Shown: positions 13,022 to 13,734 of the stretch, piece after piece
How positions within the stretch are numbered: position 1 is the first letter of the stretch
Layout: the number at the start of each line of letters is the position of its first letter
Assembly (NCBI GenBank): GCA_024275815.1
Contig: JAJRYI010000151.1
Coordinates: 1 to 13,734, forward strand
Reading direction: 5' to 3'
Length of the DNA stretch: 13,734 nucleotides
From: Actinomycetes bacterium
GTDB lineage: Bacteria > Actinomycetota > Acidimicrobiia > Spongiisociales > UBA5794
Notes under the pieces: generated by a model
What the model saw: the letters and a program-made list of their open reading frames with translations, nothing else
The model's database searches: none
Told to the model about the DNA's origin: nothing
Made by a program: the position numbers and the translations under genes

Positions 13022-13573
13022 ATGCCTTCCATCATCGGTCTCGGGTTGCCCATCGACTGGACGGCGTTCGGATGGAGTACATCTCCTCGCTTCGGGAACG
13101 TCACCTGCACCACCGGTGACCCCGTGTGGTCGTGGGAGCCTGCAGCACCTGCGTTCGGCATCAACGTCTTCGACCCACCCGAAGGTGTAGCGGTCGAATC
13201 GTTCCTCGTCGACCACGTCGTGCTCCTCGTTCCCAGCCTCGACGCGGCGATCGCCACGATCGAGCGAACCGGTGCACACCCGCGTTTGCGCATGAGCGTG
13301 AAGGGACGCCCGGCAGCGTTCTTCCGCGTCGGCCCCGTCCTCGAGGTCATCGAGTCCCCGGTCCGCGACGCCTCCATCTTCGGGATCGCTCTCGCGACCG
13401 ACAAGTCCCTCGAGGCCCTGTCTCTCGAATGGAAGGCTCTCGGCCTTTCGATCGGCCAGATCACGGCTGCCGTCCAACCGGGCCGCCGCATCATGGCCGT
13501 CCACGACCTCGATGCCGGCCTCGCCGTGATGTCAAGCGACAGAGCCATGAGCGGCGGGGAGAAGATCCCCTGA
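13022..13573 (+). CDS. VOC/glyoxalase-fold superfamily protein of unknown substrate
   Basis: A 183-aa cytoplasmic protein. An N-terminal stretch (1-60, rich in Trp, Pro and Gly) precedes a paired beta-alpha-beta-beta-beta layout typical of the vicinal oxygen chelate fold. The first module runs from VDHVVLLVPSLDAAIATIERTG (63-84) to FFRVGPVLEVIE (100-111); the second starts at FGIALATDKSLEALS (120-134) and ends around MAVHDLDAGLAVMS. His65 and Glu108 or Glu111 sit where metal ligands occur in such modules. ATG 13022 is chosen because a -10-like hexamer lies 6 nt upstream; an in-frame ATG at 12950 would start inside the repeat element and give an implausible N-terminus. The gene is flanked by two direct copies of the heptamer repeat. 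Family is likely; the reaction is unknown. Confidence 0.65.
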   Translation: MPSIIGLGLPIDWTAFGWSTSPRFGNVTCTTGDPVWSWEPAAPAFGINVFDPPEGVAVESFLVDHVVLLVPSLDAAIATIERTGAHPRLRMSVKGRPAAFFRVGPVLEVIESPVRDASIFGIALATDKSLEALSLEWKALGLSIGQITAAVQPGRRIMAVHDLDAGLAVMSSDRAMSGGEKIP

Positions 13574-13599
13574 TGCACTGATCGGTGGACGGACTGACG

Positions 13600-13688
13600 G
13601 TTCACAGATCACAGATCACAGTCGGAAACCAGGGCAGATTCCGATGCTCAGGTTCTTCCGGTAAACGGTGAACGGAGAACGGAGAACG
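13600..13688. repeat. Heptamer-armed palindromic repeat, copy B
   Basis: The left arm is three tandem heptamers (TTCACAG, ATCACAG, ATCACAG); the right arm is four (GTAAACG, GTGAACG, GAGAACG, GAGAACG). The core matches copy A at CGGAAACC, ATTCC, ATGCTC, GGTTC and TTCCGG-like blocks. Arm repeat number differs between copies (2+2 against 3+4), as expected of slippage-prone arrays. It starts 26 nt after the VOC stop codon. Confidence 0.7.
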
Positions 13689-13712
13689 TACGCTCCCTCT
13701 CACACACCGAAG

Positions 13713-13734
13713 ATGAGTTCTCGCAGACGAACAC
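13713..13734 (+). CDS. Possible start of a gene cut by the window edge
   Basis: ATG 13713 opens a frame (MSSRRRT) that runs off the window. A TACGCT hexamer at 13689-13694, directly after repeat copy B, could be a -10 element placing a transcription start near 13701. Too short to assess further. Confidence 0.2.

Noticed and set aside
12895..13688. Integron attC sites around the VOC gene
   Set aside because: attC needs an AAC-type left end and a GTT-type right end; here the left ends carry GTT and the right ends AAC, and no integrase is present.
13600..13688. CRISPR array
   Set aside because: The repeated units are 7 nt with no spacers, and there are no cas genes.

Overview
The window comes from a GC-rich bacterium, most likely an actinomycete-type organism (Actinomycetota, possibly a deep lineage such as Acidimicrobiia). 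Signs are a MshA-type mycothiol glycosyltransferase, an RsiG-like coiled-coil protein, several start codons placed 5-8 nt after a TANNNT hexamer (leaderless promoters), and GC-rich codon use. The lineage is inference. All supported genes lie on the + strand.

Layout. (1) 62-4839: a complete five-gene branched-chain/hydrophobic amino-acid type ABC importer, livK-livH-livM-livG-livF: a lipoprotein substrate-binding protein, a strong intercistronic hairpin, then two permeases and two ATPases joined by short overlaps, with a terminator-like hairpin after livF. (2) 5119-6048: a 309-aa protein of an uncharacterised family, preceded by a doubtful 36-aa ORF. (3) 6049-6657: a gene-free island of degenerate purine/pyrimidine-rich inverted and ~120-nt direct repeats. 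(4) 6670-7659: an unusual fusion of a MoaD/ThiS-type ubiquitin fold, with an internal Gly-Gly, to a polytopic membrane domain resembling degenerate CdsA. (5) 7721-12542: a probable operon of a secreted M23 peptidase, an RsiG-like protein, a type II asparaginase, a CelD/BcsL-type GNAT and MshA. Two members, RsiG-like and GNAT, are broken by single in-frame stop codons while their frames continue to the expected gene junctions. (6) 12543-13021: an intergenic region with a cluster of DnaA-box-like sites, a good sigma70-type promoter, a candidate structured RNA and a heptamer-armed palindromic repeat. (7) 13022-13573: a VOC/glyoxalase-fold protein flanked on its far side by a second copy of that repeat. 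The start of another gene may lie at the right edge.

How they fit. The liv genes make one transporter. The M23-to-mshA block mixes envelope remodelling, a possible c-di-GMP-binding regulator, amide hydrolysis and mycothiol synthesis; its tight junctions suggest co-translation, which the two nonsense codons would disturb. The points most worth checking are the stop codon sitting exactly at the conserved Glu position of the second c-di-GMP motif of the RsiG-like gene, the MoaD-membrane fusion, the candidate RNA at 12748-12830, and the heptamer-armed repeats.
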